From Denitratisoma sp. (GTDB lineage Bacteria > Pseudomonadota > Gammaproteobacteria > Burkholderiales > Rhodocyclaceae), in NCBI GenBank assembly GCA_032027165.1, contig JAVSMO010000001.1, positions 1,297,987 to 1,340,408 of the forward strand: a DNA stretch of 42,422 nt, in the 5' to 3' direction. Positions within the stretch are counted from its first letter, which is position 1. Each line of letters starts with the position of its first letter. A model generated the notes under the pieces. It was not told the DNA's origin, did not search any database, and saw only the letters and a list, made by a program, of their open reading frames with translations. A program made the position numbers and the translations under genes. Positions 27,401 through 34,099 of this stretch are shown in pieces.

Positions 27401-28336
27401 GGGATGGGTCGCCTCGAAGCGGTCGTGGCCGCCCGCCGACACCCGCCGGATGGCCTGCCGCAGCCGCTGCCGCTGCTCATCGTCGTGCGCCCACCACGGC
27501 GTATCCCAGAACGGCCTGCCGACCGCATCCTGGCGGCGGATGCCGGCCCGTTCCAGCGCCGTGCGATTGACGTCGATCAGCGTGCCGTCGGGCGTCAGCA
27601 GCCCGATCAGGCTGCGCGTGGTATCGACGATGGCGCGGTAGCGCTGCTCGCTCTGGATGCCCACATCCTCTGCGGCACGGCGCCCTTCCGCCTCGCGCAG
27701 CAGCGCGGCCGTCAGCTTCTCCGCCTCCAGGTGCTGCTTGCGCTGCGTGACCACCAGCAGCACCATGCCGATCGCCAGGTTGATGATCGGTCCGAAGACA
27801 TAGGAGCGCGGATCCTCGGATGCCGCCGCCAGCTCGGAAAAGGCGAGCACATAGCCGCCATAGAGGGCGAACAGGAAGCCGACGATGCTGTAGCCGACGC
27901 CCGGGAACTCCCGCCCGCGCCGCAGCATCGCCAGGCCGGCGAAGAAGAAGACCGCCCCGGCAATCAGGTAGGGGACGATGAGGGGCAGACGGCCCGCTGC
28001 GGCCAAACCCGATATCGTGCCCATCGCCGCCGCGGCCAGCAGCCCGATCCGCCAGGGCGCCGCGAAGGTGCCGCCGATGAAGACGCGCGCCCCCATCCCC
28101 AGCAGGACCACCACCGCCGTGCCGAACAGCGCCTCGCCGTAGATCGCGGCCGGATAACCCGCCAGGCCGATCATGCGGAAGATGACGCGGCAGGCGCTGG
28201 CCGCGTAGGCGGCGGCCCAGTAGCCGAGCGCCTTCTCGCGCCGGTCCACCCGCCACAGGTAAAGGAAGATCCCCGCCAGGACGGCGTTGCCGATGATGGA
28301 ATTGACGATCGCGGTCTGGACCGGAATGCTGAACAT
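24491..28336 (-). CDS. Multi-PAS membrane sensor histidine kinase
   Basis: Histidine kinase of 1281 residues. The first 200 residues hold about seven hydrophobic helices (for example 66-88, 118-137, 148-168, 179-197), forming an integral membrane sensor of unrecognised type. About six PAS domains follow between residues 230 and 985. The last four are clearly related repeats (NEAWERTFGYSQGEVVGRS, NHQWETMMGYTREEAVGRP, NEAWLRKFGYRREEVVGKT, NETWERQFGYPRERMLGKT), each ending in a PAC segment such as WGTHDVTERRR. The C-terminus has HisKA with phospho-His1044 in VAGVAHELNTPIG and HATPase motifs NLVTNSLAHAFEG, DDGVGIP and GRGGSGLGLHIV. It is coupled by ATGA to the EAL gene. Confidence 0.94.
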   Translation of the reverse strand: MFSIPVQTAIVNSIIGNAVLAGIFLYLWRVDRREKALGYWAAAYAASACRVIFRMIGLAGYPAAIYGEALFGTAVVVLLGMGARVFIGGTFAAPWRIGLLAAAAMGTISGLAAAGRLPLIVPYLIAGAVFFFAGLAMLRRGREFPGVGYSIVGFLFALYGGYVLAFSELAAASEDPRSYVFGPIINLAIGMVLLVVTQRKQHLEAEKLTAALLREAEGRRAAEDVGIQSEQRYRAIVDTTRSLIGLLTPDGTLIDVNRTALERAGIRRQDAVGRPFWDTPWWAHDDEQRQRLRQAIRRVSAGGHDRFEATHPAAGGELSYFNFFLTPIRDAAGQVVYLVSEAHDVTARRRVEQTLHAAEQRFRAISEGSMLGVFATDAEATVTYFSRRAMEITGITEADALSGRWAEYVHPEDREQHRQQWRMALAERKPFVSERRYVRRDGNLSWARVHVAPIVEGDSLLGFAGTIEDVNARKQSEQALRESEERFSSFFALSPEPFAVARYPGGEYLQVNEAWERTFGYSQGEVVGRSALDLGLWENPEDRSRMYEDILRRNQARSGEIRLRRKNGDFIVVQISARVVTVGQARYILWGTHDVTERRRMEKALQESEERVSRVFYLLPDLVTISSLDEGRFVDMNHQWETMMGYTREEAVGRPTAELGIWVHPEQRQRLVEDVMREGMVRSREISIRRKDGREMICEASGSIFDWQGQRLLLLVTRDVTAQKALERARAAAEAGLRESEEKFQKFFALGPEPMAVVRYEDAVYIDINEAWLRKFGYRREEVVGKTPQELDFWVDFEERRQVIETLGRTGEVDGREVWYKAKDGTPILADISAKVFELNDTRYVLWDVHDITEKRQAEALLRISEEKFSTIFHRSPVALGVTSIPEGVYLDVNETWERQFGYPRERMLGKTSLDIGLWLDPRERRQLFADLDAHPQVLNREVRFRRGDGAEMLCELSGQVFELNGRKVLLWGAHDVTEHRRTQCEIEELNMRLEARVFERTARLASANAELAETLESLKLAQHELVRAEKLAALGSLVAGVAHELNTPIGNSVTVASTLQDKTHEFGRAVAAGRLKRSTLDNFLEDARTASELLLRSLSQANDLVSSFKQVAVDQASAQRRRFDLKLVVEEVATTLAPMLKKTPFKLELELADNVVMDSYPGSIGQVITNLVTNSLAHAFEGREAGTMRLKTRRRGLHGVELMFTDDGVGIPEDDMKRVFDPFFTTKLGRGGSGLGLHIVYNLVTRVLGGRIEASSQPGSGTRFQVSLPMKAPDQAGREP

Positions 28337-28349
28337 GGTCGACTTGCCC

Positions 28350-28365
28350 GGCGGCGAAGGCCGCC
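28350..28365. other. Hairpin in the leader of the multi-PAS kinase gene
   Basis: GGCGGC-GAAG-GCCGCC forms a perfect six-base-pair stem 14 bases before the kinase ATG. The ATG has no strong Shine-Dalgarno. It could lower translation; no function is shown. Confidence 0.3.
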
Positions 28366-28424
28366 CCGATGCCGCCTATCTTAGTCTCGCGCCGGGAGCG
28401 GGAATGTGCGAAATCTCACGGCCG

Positions 28425-28453
28425 CTGACGGGGCGGAACGACTCGAATACAAT
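28425..28453 (+). promoter_or_regulatory. Sigma-70 promoter candidate for the PHA-system gene
   Basis: CTGACG (28425-28430; four of six), exactly 17 bases, then TACAAT (28448-28453; five of six). The predicted transcript would start about 25 bases before the ATG at 28486. Confidence 0.5.
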
Positions 28454-28485
28454 CCCGGAACCCTTCCGAAATCCGGACGACACCG

Positions 28486-28782
28486 ATGAGCGACATCCTG
28501 ATCCGCCGCAGCCACACCATGACCGCCAAGGCGGCCCGCCAGGCCGCCGAGAAGATCGCCCGCCAGCTCGACGAGGAATTCGACCTGGCCTACGAGTGGG
28601 ACGACAACGTCCTCACCTTCAAGCGCAGCGGCGTCAGCGGGGAACTGGTCGTGGAAAAGAAGGAAGTGCACATCCGTGTCCGGCTCGGCTTCCTCCTCTT
28701 CGCGATCAAGCCGCGCGTCGAGGAGGAGATCCACCGCTTCTTCGACGAGAACTTCGGGCCGGACGCCGGCCCGAAGGTGTGA
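28486..28782 (+). CDS. Polyhydroxyalkanoic acid system family protein
   Basis: Small 98-residue protein that matches my recollection of the PHA_gran_rgn family (proteins encoded near PHA granule genes). Features are the opening SDILIRRSHTMTAKAARQAAE, the middle FDLAYEWDDNVLTFKRSGVSG and RVRLGFLLFAIKPRVEEEIH. It has an alternating strand pattern and no signal peptide. The family's biochemical role is unknown; it is associated with storage granules by gene context. Its stop codon abuts the stop of the convergent acyl-CoA-binding protein gene with no base between them. Confidence 0.85.
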   Translation: MSDILIRRSHTMTAKAARQAAEKIARQLDEEFDLAYEWDDNVLTFKRSGVSGELVVEKKEVHIRVRLGFLLFAIKPRVEEEIHRFFDENFGPDAGPKV

Positions 28783-29040
28783 TCAGCCCTTCAGGGATTC
28801 GATCAGGGCGATGTAGCGCTGCATCGCATCGTCCTTGCCGGTGCCCTTGATCGCCGCCCAGGCGTCGAACTTGGCACGCCCGATCATGTCGCTGAAGCCG
28901 GGACGCTTGCCCTCGACGTCGCCGGCCGTCGCCTGCTTGTACAGGGCGTACAGCTGCAACAGCGTCCGGTTGTCCGGCCGTTCGCTCAGCGTTTTCGACG
29001 CCGCCACCGCCGCCTCGAAGCTTGCCTGCAGGTCTGCCAT
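28783..29040 (-). CDS. Acyl-CoA-binding protein
   Basis: Soluble carrier of long-chain acyl-CoA, 85 residues in a four-helix bundle. The family signature LLQLYALYKQATAGDVEGKR is followed by PGFSDMIGRAKFDAWAAIKG, containing the Tyr and Lys residues that hold the CoA. The ATG at 29040 has a strong GGGAGG site; a much longer open frame in this phase runs antiparallel to the wax ester synthase gene and is rejected. ACBPs are uncommon in bacteria. Its divergent placement beside an acyl-CoA-using acyltransferase suggests it supplies or buffers acyl-CoA for lipid storage. Confidence 0.93.
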   Translation of the reverse strand: MADLQASFEAAVAASKTLSERPDNRTLLQLYALYKQATAGDVEGKRPGFSDMIGRAKFDAWAAIKGTGKDDAMQRYIALIESLKG

Positions 29041-29062
29041 TTTTTTCCTCCCGGATTGTGCG

Positions 29063-29085
29063 CGGCGGCCGAGCCCGGGCCGCCG
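29063..29085. other. GC hairpin between divergent ACBP and wax ester synthase genes
   Basis: CGGCGGCC and GGCCGCCG form an eight-base-pair stem with a seven-base loop in the 96-base divergent gap. A TATTAT (29095-29100) follows it. It could be an operator or a leader structure. Confidence 0.3.
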
Positions 29086-29136
29086 TCCGTCCGGTATTAT
29101 AAGCGAACCGTCCACCCCCTCCGGACCCGTAATCCG

Positions 29137-30687
29137 ATGAGCAAGCGCGAGCGCATCTCCCCGGTCGACACCGCCTGGCTGCGCATGGACCGGCCGACCA
29201 ACCTGATGATGATCGTCGGCATCATGATGTTCGACGGCGCCATGGACTACGGCCGCCTGCGGCGCACGCTCGAGGCGCGCCTGCTGCCGTTCCGCCGCTT
29301 CCGCCAGAAGGTCGTGCACGACGCCACCGGCGCCTGGTGGGAGGACGACGCCGAATTCGACCTCGACGGCCACCTGCACCACGTCGTCCTGCCGCCCGGC
29401 GACCACAAGGTCGAATTGCAGAAGATGGCGGCGGAGCTGATGTCCACGCCGCTCGACCCGAACCGTCCGCTGTGGAGCTTCCACCTCGTCGACCGCTACG
29501 ACGGCGGCTCCGCGCTGGTCGTGCGCATCCACCACTGCATCGCCGACGGCATCGCCCTCATCGGCGTCATGCTCTCGCTCACCGACCTCTCGCCCGACGC
29601 CCCCGACCGGCCCGGCCCGCCGCTGGACATGGCGAAGGAGGACGGCCCAGACAGCTTCTTCTGGAACCGCGTCTTCGAGCCGGTCACCCAGGGCATGATC
29701 ACGGCCATCAACCTGGGCACCCAGGCCTGGCTCAAGTACTTCGAGCTGCTCACCCACCCGGCCCAGCTGCTCGACTACAGCCGGCAGGGCGCCGGCATGG
29801 CGGCGGAACTCGCCAACCTGCTCATCATGCCGGCCGACTCGCCGACCCGCTTCAAGGGCAAGCCGGGCGGCACCAAGGCCGTGGCCTGGTCCGAGCCGAT
29901 GCCGCTCGACGAGATCAAGGCCGTCGGCCGCGCCCTCGGCTGCTCGGTGAACGACCTGCTGCTCTCCTCGGTGGCCGGTGCGATGCGCGTCTACCTTGCG
30001 GAACGCGGCGATGCCCTCGACGGCGTCGAGGTGCGCGCCATGGTGCCGGTCAACATGCGATCGAAGGCCGACGAGGGCAAGCTCGGCAACCGCTTCGGCC
30101 TGGTCACCCTGCTGCTGCCGGTGTACATGGAGAACCCGTTCGAACGGGTGTTCGAGGTGCGGCGGCGCATGGAAGAGCTGAAGGGCTCCTACCAGCCCGT
30201 CGTCGCCCTCGGCGTGCTAGCCGCCACCGGCATGGCGCCGAAATTCGTGCAGGACATCGCCCTCGACATCCTCGCCAACAAGGCCTCCGCGGTGATGACC
30301 AACGTGCCGGGGCCGCAGCAGCCGCTCTACATGGCCGGCACGCGCCTCGCGCAGCAGATGTTCTGGGTGCCGCAGAGCGGCGACATCGGCGTCGGGGTGT
30401 CGATCCTCAGCTACAACGGCCGCGTGCAGTTCGGCCTCGTCACCGACCGCCACTTCGTCACCGACCCGGAGAACATCGTCTCGCGCTTCCAGCCGGAATT
30501 CGAGAAGCTGCTGTATGCCCTGCTGCTGGAGCCCTGGGAGGAACTGCGCACGCCGGAGGAAATCGAGCTGGGCCTGAAGGAGGAACTGCCGGCCGCGCCG
30601 CGCAAAGCCGAAATAAAGCCGCGACAGCCGCGCAAAAGGCCCGCCGCCGCCCAGGCGGCGGCCCCTCCGCCGTCCTCCACGGACTGA
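29137..30687 (+). CDS. Wax ester synthase / acyl-CoA:diacylglycerol acyltransferase (WS/DGAT)
   Basis: Bifunctional acyltransferase that esterifies fatty alcohols or diacylglycerol with acyl-CoA to give wax esters or triacylglycerol. The 516-residue protein begins SKRERISPVDTAWLRMDRPT. It has the catalytic HHxxxDG motif at 132-138 (IHHCIADGIALIGVML), the PLWSFHLVD segment before it, and conserved C-terminal family parts (NVPGPQQPLYMAGTRL, VSILSYNGRVQFGLVTD). The ATG at 29137 is chosen over an upstream in-phase start. The last 35 residues are a basic Ala/Pro/Lys tail of unclear role. Its neighbours include an acyl-CoA reductase that would supply the alcohol. Confidence 0.95.
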   Translation: MSKRERISPVDTAWLRMDRPTNLMMIVGIMMFDGAMDYGRLRRTLEARLLPFRRFRQKVVHDATGAWWEDDAEFDLDGHLHHVVLPPGDHKVELQKMAAELMSTPLDPNRPLWSFHLVDRYDGGSALVVRIHHCIADGIALIGVMLSLTDLSPDAPDRPGPPLDMAKEDGPDSFFWNRVFEPVTQGMITAINLGTQAWLKYFELLTHPAQLLDYSRQGAGMAAELANLLIMPADSPTRFKGKPGGTKAVAWSEPMPLDEIKAVGRALGCSVNDLLLSSVAGAMRVYLAERGDALDGVEVRAMVPVNMRSKADEGKLGNRFGLVTLLLPVYMENPFERVFEVRRRMEELKGSYQPVVALGVLAATGMAPKFVQDIALDILANKASAVMTNVPGPQQPLYMAGTRLAQQMFWVPQSGDIGVGVSILSYNGRVQFGLVTDRHFVTDPENIVSRFQPEFEKLLYALLLEPWEELRTPEEIELGLKEELPAAPRKAEIKPRQPRKRPAAAQAAAPPPSSTD

Positions 30688-30690
30688 CTT

Positions 30691-31473
30691 CTACTCTTCC
30701 AGCTCTGCCTTCGCCAACTCGACGTCGAGCCGCTCCATCGCGTCGGCCGGCTTGCAGGCGGCGGCATCGTGGTAGAGCTTCTCGGCCTGCTTCATCTTCG
30801 ACTCGCCGAACAGCATCACCAGGCCGTTGGCGTGCTCGATGCGCGCGATGGCCGAATCCGGATTGAGCTTGAGCGCCTTCTCGTAGTGCTCGACGGCCGC
30901 ATCCTTCTTCGCGCCGTAGGTCAGGCCGCCGACCATGGCGCCGACCTTGTTGATCACCTCGGCATGGAAGGCACCCAGCGCGATGTGCGCGTCGGCGTGG
31001 TCCGGGTTCAGCTTCAGCGCCGCGGTGAGGGCGTCGCGCACCTTGGTGCCGAGGCCCTGCGCCAGCGCCTTCGCCACCGAGATGCCCTGGCTGTAGCGGC
31101 CCAGCGCCAGTGCGTGGAAGTAGAAGGCATTCGGATACTTCGGCATCTTCGCCATCTGCTCCTCGCCGCGCGCGGCGGCCTCCTCGAACAGCGCCAGTTT
31201 CTTCTTCTCGTTGTCCTCGAGGTAAGTGGCGTAGATGGTCGCCGCCTTGTTGGCGACGGCATAGCCGGGCAGGCCGAGCGAGAGGCCCAATTCGCAGGCC
31301 GGCTGGAACTCGCCCTGGTGGTAGAGCCGCCAGGCTTCCTGCACCTGCTCGTCGGCGGGAAACGGCTCGCGGTCGCCGCGATGCAGGCGCTCCCAGTTCT
31401 TCTTCAGCGCCGCCCCGGCGTAAACATAAGCCTTGTCCGCATGGGGGAACTTCTTCCAGTTTCCTTTGGCCAT
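30691..31473 (-). CDS. TPR-repeat protein of unknown role
   Basis: A 260-residue protein with helical repeats. TPR-like units include AVEHYEKALKLNPDSAIARIEHANG (about 205-235) and ALTAALKLNPDHADAHIALGAFHAEV (about 155-185). Earlier, less regular helices follow the opening MAKGNWKKFPHADKAYVYAG. There is no signal peptide. An AGGAG site precedes the ATG. It is the last gene of a minus-strand group phasin-patatin-TetR-TPR, 14 bases after tetR, and converges on the wax ester synthase gene with three bases between stops. It may serve as a protein-interaction scaffold; I cannot assign more. Confidence 0.8.
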   Translation of the reverse strand: MAKGNWKKFPHADKAYVYAGAALKKNWERLHRGDREPFPADEQVQEAWRLYHQGEFQPACELGLSLGLPGYAVANKAATIYATYLEDNEKKKLALFEEAAARGEEQMAKMPKYPNAFYFHALALGRYSQGISVAKALAQGLGTKVRDALTAALKLNPDHADAHIALGAFHAEVINKVGAMVGGLTYGAKKDAAVEHYEKALKLNPDSAIARIEHANGLVMLFGESKMKQAEKLYHDAAACKPADAMERLDVELAKAELEE

Positions 31474-31487
31474 CGTGACTCCTCGTT

Positions 31488-32144
31488 CTATTGTTCGACG
31501 TACTCTTTCGAAAGCTGCTGCAGGTGCAGGCGCGACGCCCCCAGCAGGAAGGGCGCCATCATCGACATCACCTGGTACACGCCGCGGCCGAGGCCGCTGC
31601 CGGCGTCGCGGCGGCGCGGGTCGCGGGCATATTCAAAGGGCAGCCAGTAGGTGGCGATCACCGCCATGTTGGTCGCCAGCGCCTGGATCTCGCCGGCGTT
31701 GGCCTGCATCTCGCCGGTCGCCACCAGCCCCTCGCACAGGGCCGCCGCCGTCTTCACCTTGTGCGCCAGGATCTGCTTGAAATGCACCTCGAGCAGCCGG
31801 TTGCGCGACAGCAGGTCGTCGAGGTCGCGGTAAAGAAAGCGGTACTTCCAGATTTCCTCGAAGAGCAGGTGCAGGAACAGCCACATGTCCTCGACGTTGG
31901 GCGCACGTCGGGCCGGCGCCGTCAGCGTCCCCTCGATCTCGCGCTCGAATTCGGCGAAGAGCGCGTTGACGATCTCGTCCTTGCTGTGGAAATGGTAGTA
32001 GAGATTGCCCGGGCTGATGTTCAGCTCGTCGGCGATCACCGAGGTGGTGACGTTGGGCTCGCCGAATTCGTTGAACAGCCGCAGGCCGGCTTCGAGGATG
32101 CGCTCGCGGGTGCGCCGTTTCGGTTTCTTCTCCATGGCCTGCAA
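31488..32144 (-). CDS. TetR-family transcriptional regulator
   Basis: A 218-residue repressor-type regulator. The N-terminal helix-turn-helix is RERILEAGLRLFNEFGEP followed by VTTSVIADELNISPGNLYYHF. The C-terminal ligand domain (about 75-215) is rich in aromatic and hydrophobic residues, as expected if it senses a fatty acid or acyl-CoA; that is inference. Start choice is open. The TTG at 32144 has a GGGAG nine bases upstream, whereas the in-frame ATG at 32135 has poorer spacing. It lies between the TPR and patatin genes and probably controls this lipid locus. Confidence 0.9.
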   Translation of the reverse strand: MQAMEKKPKRRTRERILEAGLRLFNEFGEPNVTTSVIADELNISPGNLYYHFHSKDEIVNALFAEFEREIEGTLTAPARRAPNVEDMWLFLHLLFEEIWKYRFLYRDLDDLLSRNRLLEVHFKQILAHKVKTAAALCEGLVATGEMQANAGEIQALATNMAVIATYWLPFEYARDPRRRDAGSGLGRGVYQVMSMMAPFLLGASRLHLQQLSKEYVEQ

Positions 32145-32179
32145 AGCATAACACTCCCTCGCCGGGGGAAAAACCGGCG

Positions 32180-33445
32180 TCAGGCCGCCTTGCGCCCCGT
32201 TTCCGCCCGCCGTTTCAGCCAGCGCTCCAGTTCCCCGAGGGAATCTCCCAGGCGATGGCTCGCCGCCAGGAGGGTGTCCTCCTTCTCGGCATGGCCGGCG
32301 ACGTCATGGTGGATCAGGGAGCGCTTCTCCTTGAGCGCCTCCAGCCGGATGCGGATGCCGTGCCTGGCCAGGATCGGCCCCAGCTCGTGGCGGCGCCGGT
32401 AGAGCTCGATGCGCGTCTTCTGGTAGGCGTGCTCGCACAGGCGGCGGCGGCTGGCGTAGCTGAACATGTTGGTGAAGAACATCTCGGCATCGTCGCTGTT
32501 CGGCTCGAACAGCACCACGTCGGCATGCTTGTAATCGGTCTGGTACTTGGACAGCCCCACCTGCATGCGCGAGTGGATGATGGAACGGAAGGTCTGCGCC
32601 AGCACCACCGGCAGGCCGCCCTCCACCAGCTTGTGGCGGCGGCCGGCGCCGCGCTTGCCGGCCAGTTCGGAATCGAAGGGCACCAGCGGATTGACGCACA
32701 GCACCAGCTCGGCGCCCTCCTTCAGGGCCACCGAGGCGTGCAGCGTTTTCTTCAGGGCGCCGTCGACGTAATGCCGGCCGTCGATCTCCACCGGCGGGAA
32801 CAGCCCCGGCAGCGCCGCGCTGGCCTGCACCGCCGTGGAAATCGGCACATGCTCGCGGCCGGGCGCGCCGAACACCACCGACTCGCCCGAGTCGAGGTCG
32901 GTCGCGACGAGGAACAGGCGGCGCTTCAGCTGGCGGAAATCGTTGCTGCGGCCGGGCGCGGTGAAGATGCGGCTGAGGAATTGGTGGATGCCGGCGCTGT
33001 TGAAGATGCCGGTCGGGATGGCCTGCGACAGGCGCTGGAAGGACTCGAAGAAACTCTGGCTCCAGGGGTTCGCCAGGTAGTTCCAGATCGAGGCCAGCAG
33101 GAGCGGCGGCACCGACAGCGCGCGCAGGGCATATTCGCGGAACGCCGGCTTGAGCAGCAGCTGCGGCTCGAAGGGCTCCTCGGCGGTGTCGCTCTCGATG
33201 AACATGTGGCGCATGCGCTCGGGCGTCAGCCCGTTCGCCAGCCCGGCGGCGAGGAAGCCGCCGGAACTCACGCCGACATAGACGTCGAGCGCATTGAAGT
33301 CGACGCCCTCGAGCGACTCGGACAGCGCCAGCAGCGCTCCGAGTTCATAAATCCCCCCCAGGGGTCCCCCCCCGGCAAGAGCCAGCCCCACGCGGGAAGG
33401 AACGGCCTTGCGCCCCTTCACGCGCGCAGCGCGCGCCTGCACCAT
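32180..33445 (-). CDS. Patatin-like phospholipase / lipid acyl hydrolase
   Basis: Serine-aspartate dyad lipid hydrolase of 421 residues. The oxyanion loop LALAGGGPLGGIYELGAL is at about 21-38, the nucleophile Ser60 is in YVGVSSGGFLAAG, and the catalytic Asp is in the DGA motif GRHYVDGALKKT. A hydrophobic part near FREYALRALSVPPLLLASIW could contact a lipid surface. There is no signal peptide, so it probably acts on cytoplasmic lipid. It follows the phasin gene by 27 bases on the same strand, which suggests activity on storage inclusions such as wax esters or triacylglycerol. Confidence 0.92.
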   Translation of the reverse strand: MVQARAARVKGRKAVPSRVGLALAGGGPLGGIYELGALLALSESLEGVDFNALDVYVGVSSGGFLAAGLANGLTPERMRHMFIESDTAEEPFEPQLLLKPAFREYALRALSVPPLLLASIWNYLANPWSQSFFESFQRLSQAIPTGIFNSAGIHQFLSRIFTAPGRSNDFRQLKRRLFLVATDLDSGESVVFGAPGREHVPISTAVQASAALPGLFPPVEIDGRHYVDGALKKTLHASVALKEGAELVLCVNPLVPFDSELAGKRGAGRRHKLVEGGLPVVLAQTFRSIIHSRMQVGLSKYQTDYKHADVVLFEPNSDDAEMFFTNMFSYASRRRLCEHAYQKTRIELYRRRHELGPILARHGIRIRLEALKEKRSLIHHDVAGHAEKEDTLLAASHRLGDSLGELERWLKRRAETGRKAA

Positions 33446-33472
33446 GATCCGTCCCTCGAGCCGGAGGGACGC

Positions 33473-33910
33473 TTACTTCTTCGCGGTGCGGCGGCGCGGA
33501 GCCGGCTTCTCCCCGCTCAGGTTCTGCACGACCTCGGTCAGCTCGGCAACGCGCTTCGAGAGGGTTTCGATGTCCTTCTTGGTCGGCACGCCGAGGCTCG
33601 ACAGCGAGCGGGCGACGCGATCCTCGAAGACCTGCTCCAGCTTGTCCCAGGTGCCGGACGCCTTGGCGGCCGCCTCGGCCATCTTCTTGCCCGTCACCTT
33701 GCGCACGAACGACTGGCGGGCCTCGCCCTCCTTCACCAGCGCCTCGAACATTTTCATACCCTCCGCCTGGAATTTCGTGCCGCTGGCCTGGGCCTTGGCA
33801 AACGCGCCAAGCCCCGCCAACCAGATCTGCTGCGCCGATTCGCGGACCGTCTGCGCAAATTCGCTGTCCGCCGACGCGCCGCCTGCCAATGCCTTGAGTT
33901 TCTTGACCAT
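33473..33910 (-). CDS. Phasin-family granule-associated protein
   Basis: A 145-residue helical protein of the PhaI/PhaF-like phasin family. Phasins coat hydrophobic storage granules. The N-terminal half has the amphipathic repeat AQTVRESAQQIWLAGLGAFAKAQ and FQAEGMKMFEALVKEGE. A coiled coil follows (TKKDIETLSKRVAELTEVVQNL), and the chain ends in a short basic tail (KPAPRRRTAKK) like the nucleoid-binding tails of PhaF-type phasins. A strong CAGGAGG site precedes the ATG. Whether it coats PHA, wax ester or triacylglycerol cannot be told; the neighbours favour neutral lipid. Confidence 0.88.
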   Translation of the reverse strand: MVKKLKALAGGASADSEFAQTVRESAQQIWLAGLGAFAKAQASGTKFQAEGMKMFEALVKEGEARQSFVRKVTGKKMAEAAAKASGTWDKLEQVFEDRVARSLSSLGVPTKKDIETLSKRVAELTEVVQNLSGEKPAPRRRTAKK

Positions 33911-34042
33911 GGTGCTGCCTCCTGTGCAAAGTTGTATTGCGAACCTTCCGGACTGCCGTCCTGCATTGGCAATCTAGCGGGAATAATTAGGCAAGGCACA
34001 CTAAAAAGCTGGGGAGTTCACTCTAGAAAAGCCTCTGCCCGG

Positions 34043-34060
34043 GCCTGCGCGGCCGCAGGC
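34043..34060. other. Perfect GC hairpin upstream of the acyl-CoA reductase gene
   Basis: GCCTGCG and CGCAGGC form a seven-base-pair stem with a CGGC loop in the 189-base divergent gap between the phasin and reductase genes, 40 bases before the reductase ATG. No T-run follows. It could be a leader structure or operator. Confidence 0.35.
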
Positions 34061-34099
34061 TTCCCATGTATGATATTTCTTCTTCAAGAGGAGGCCCGC

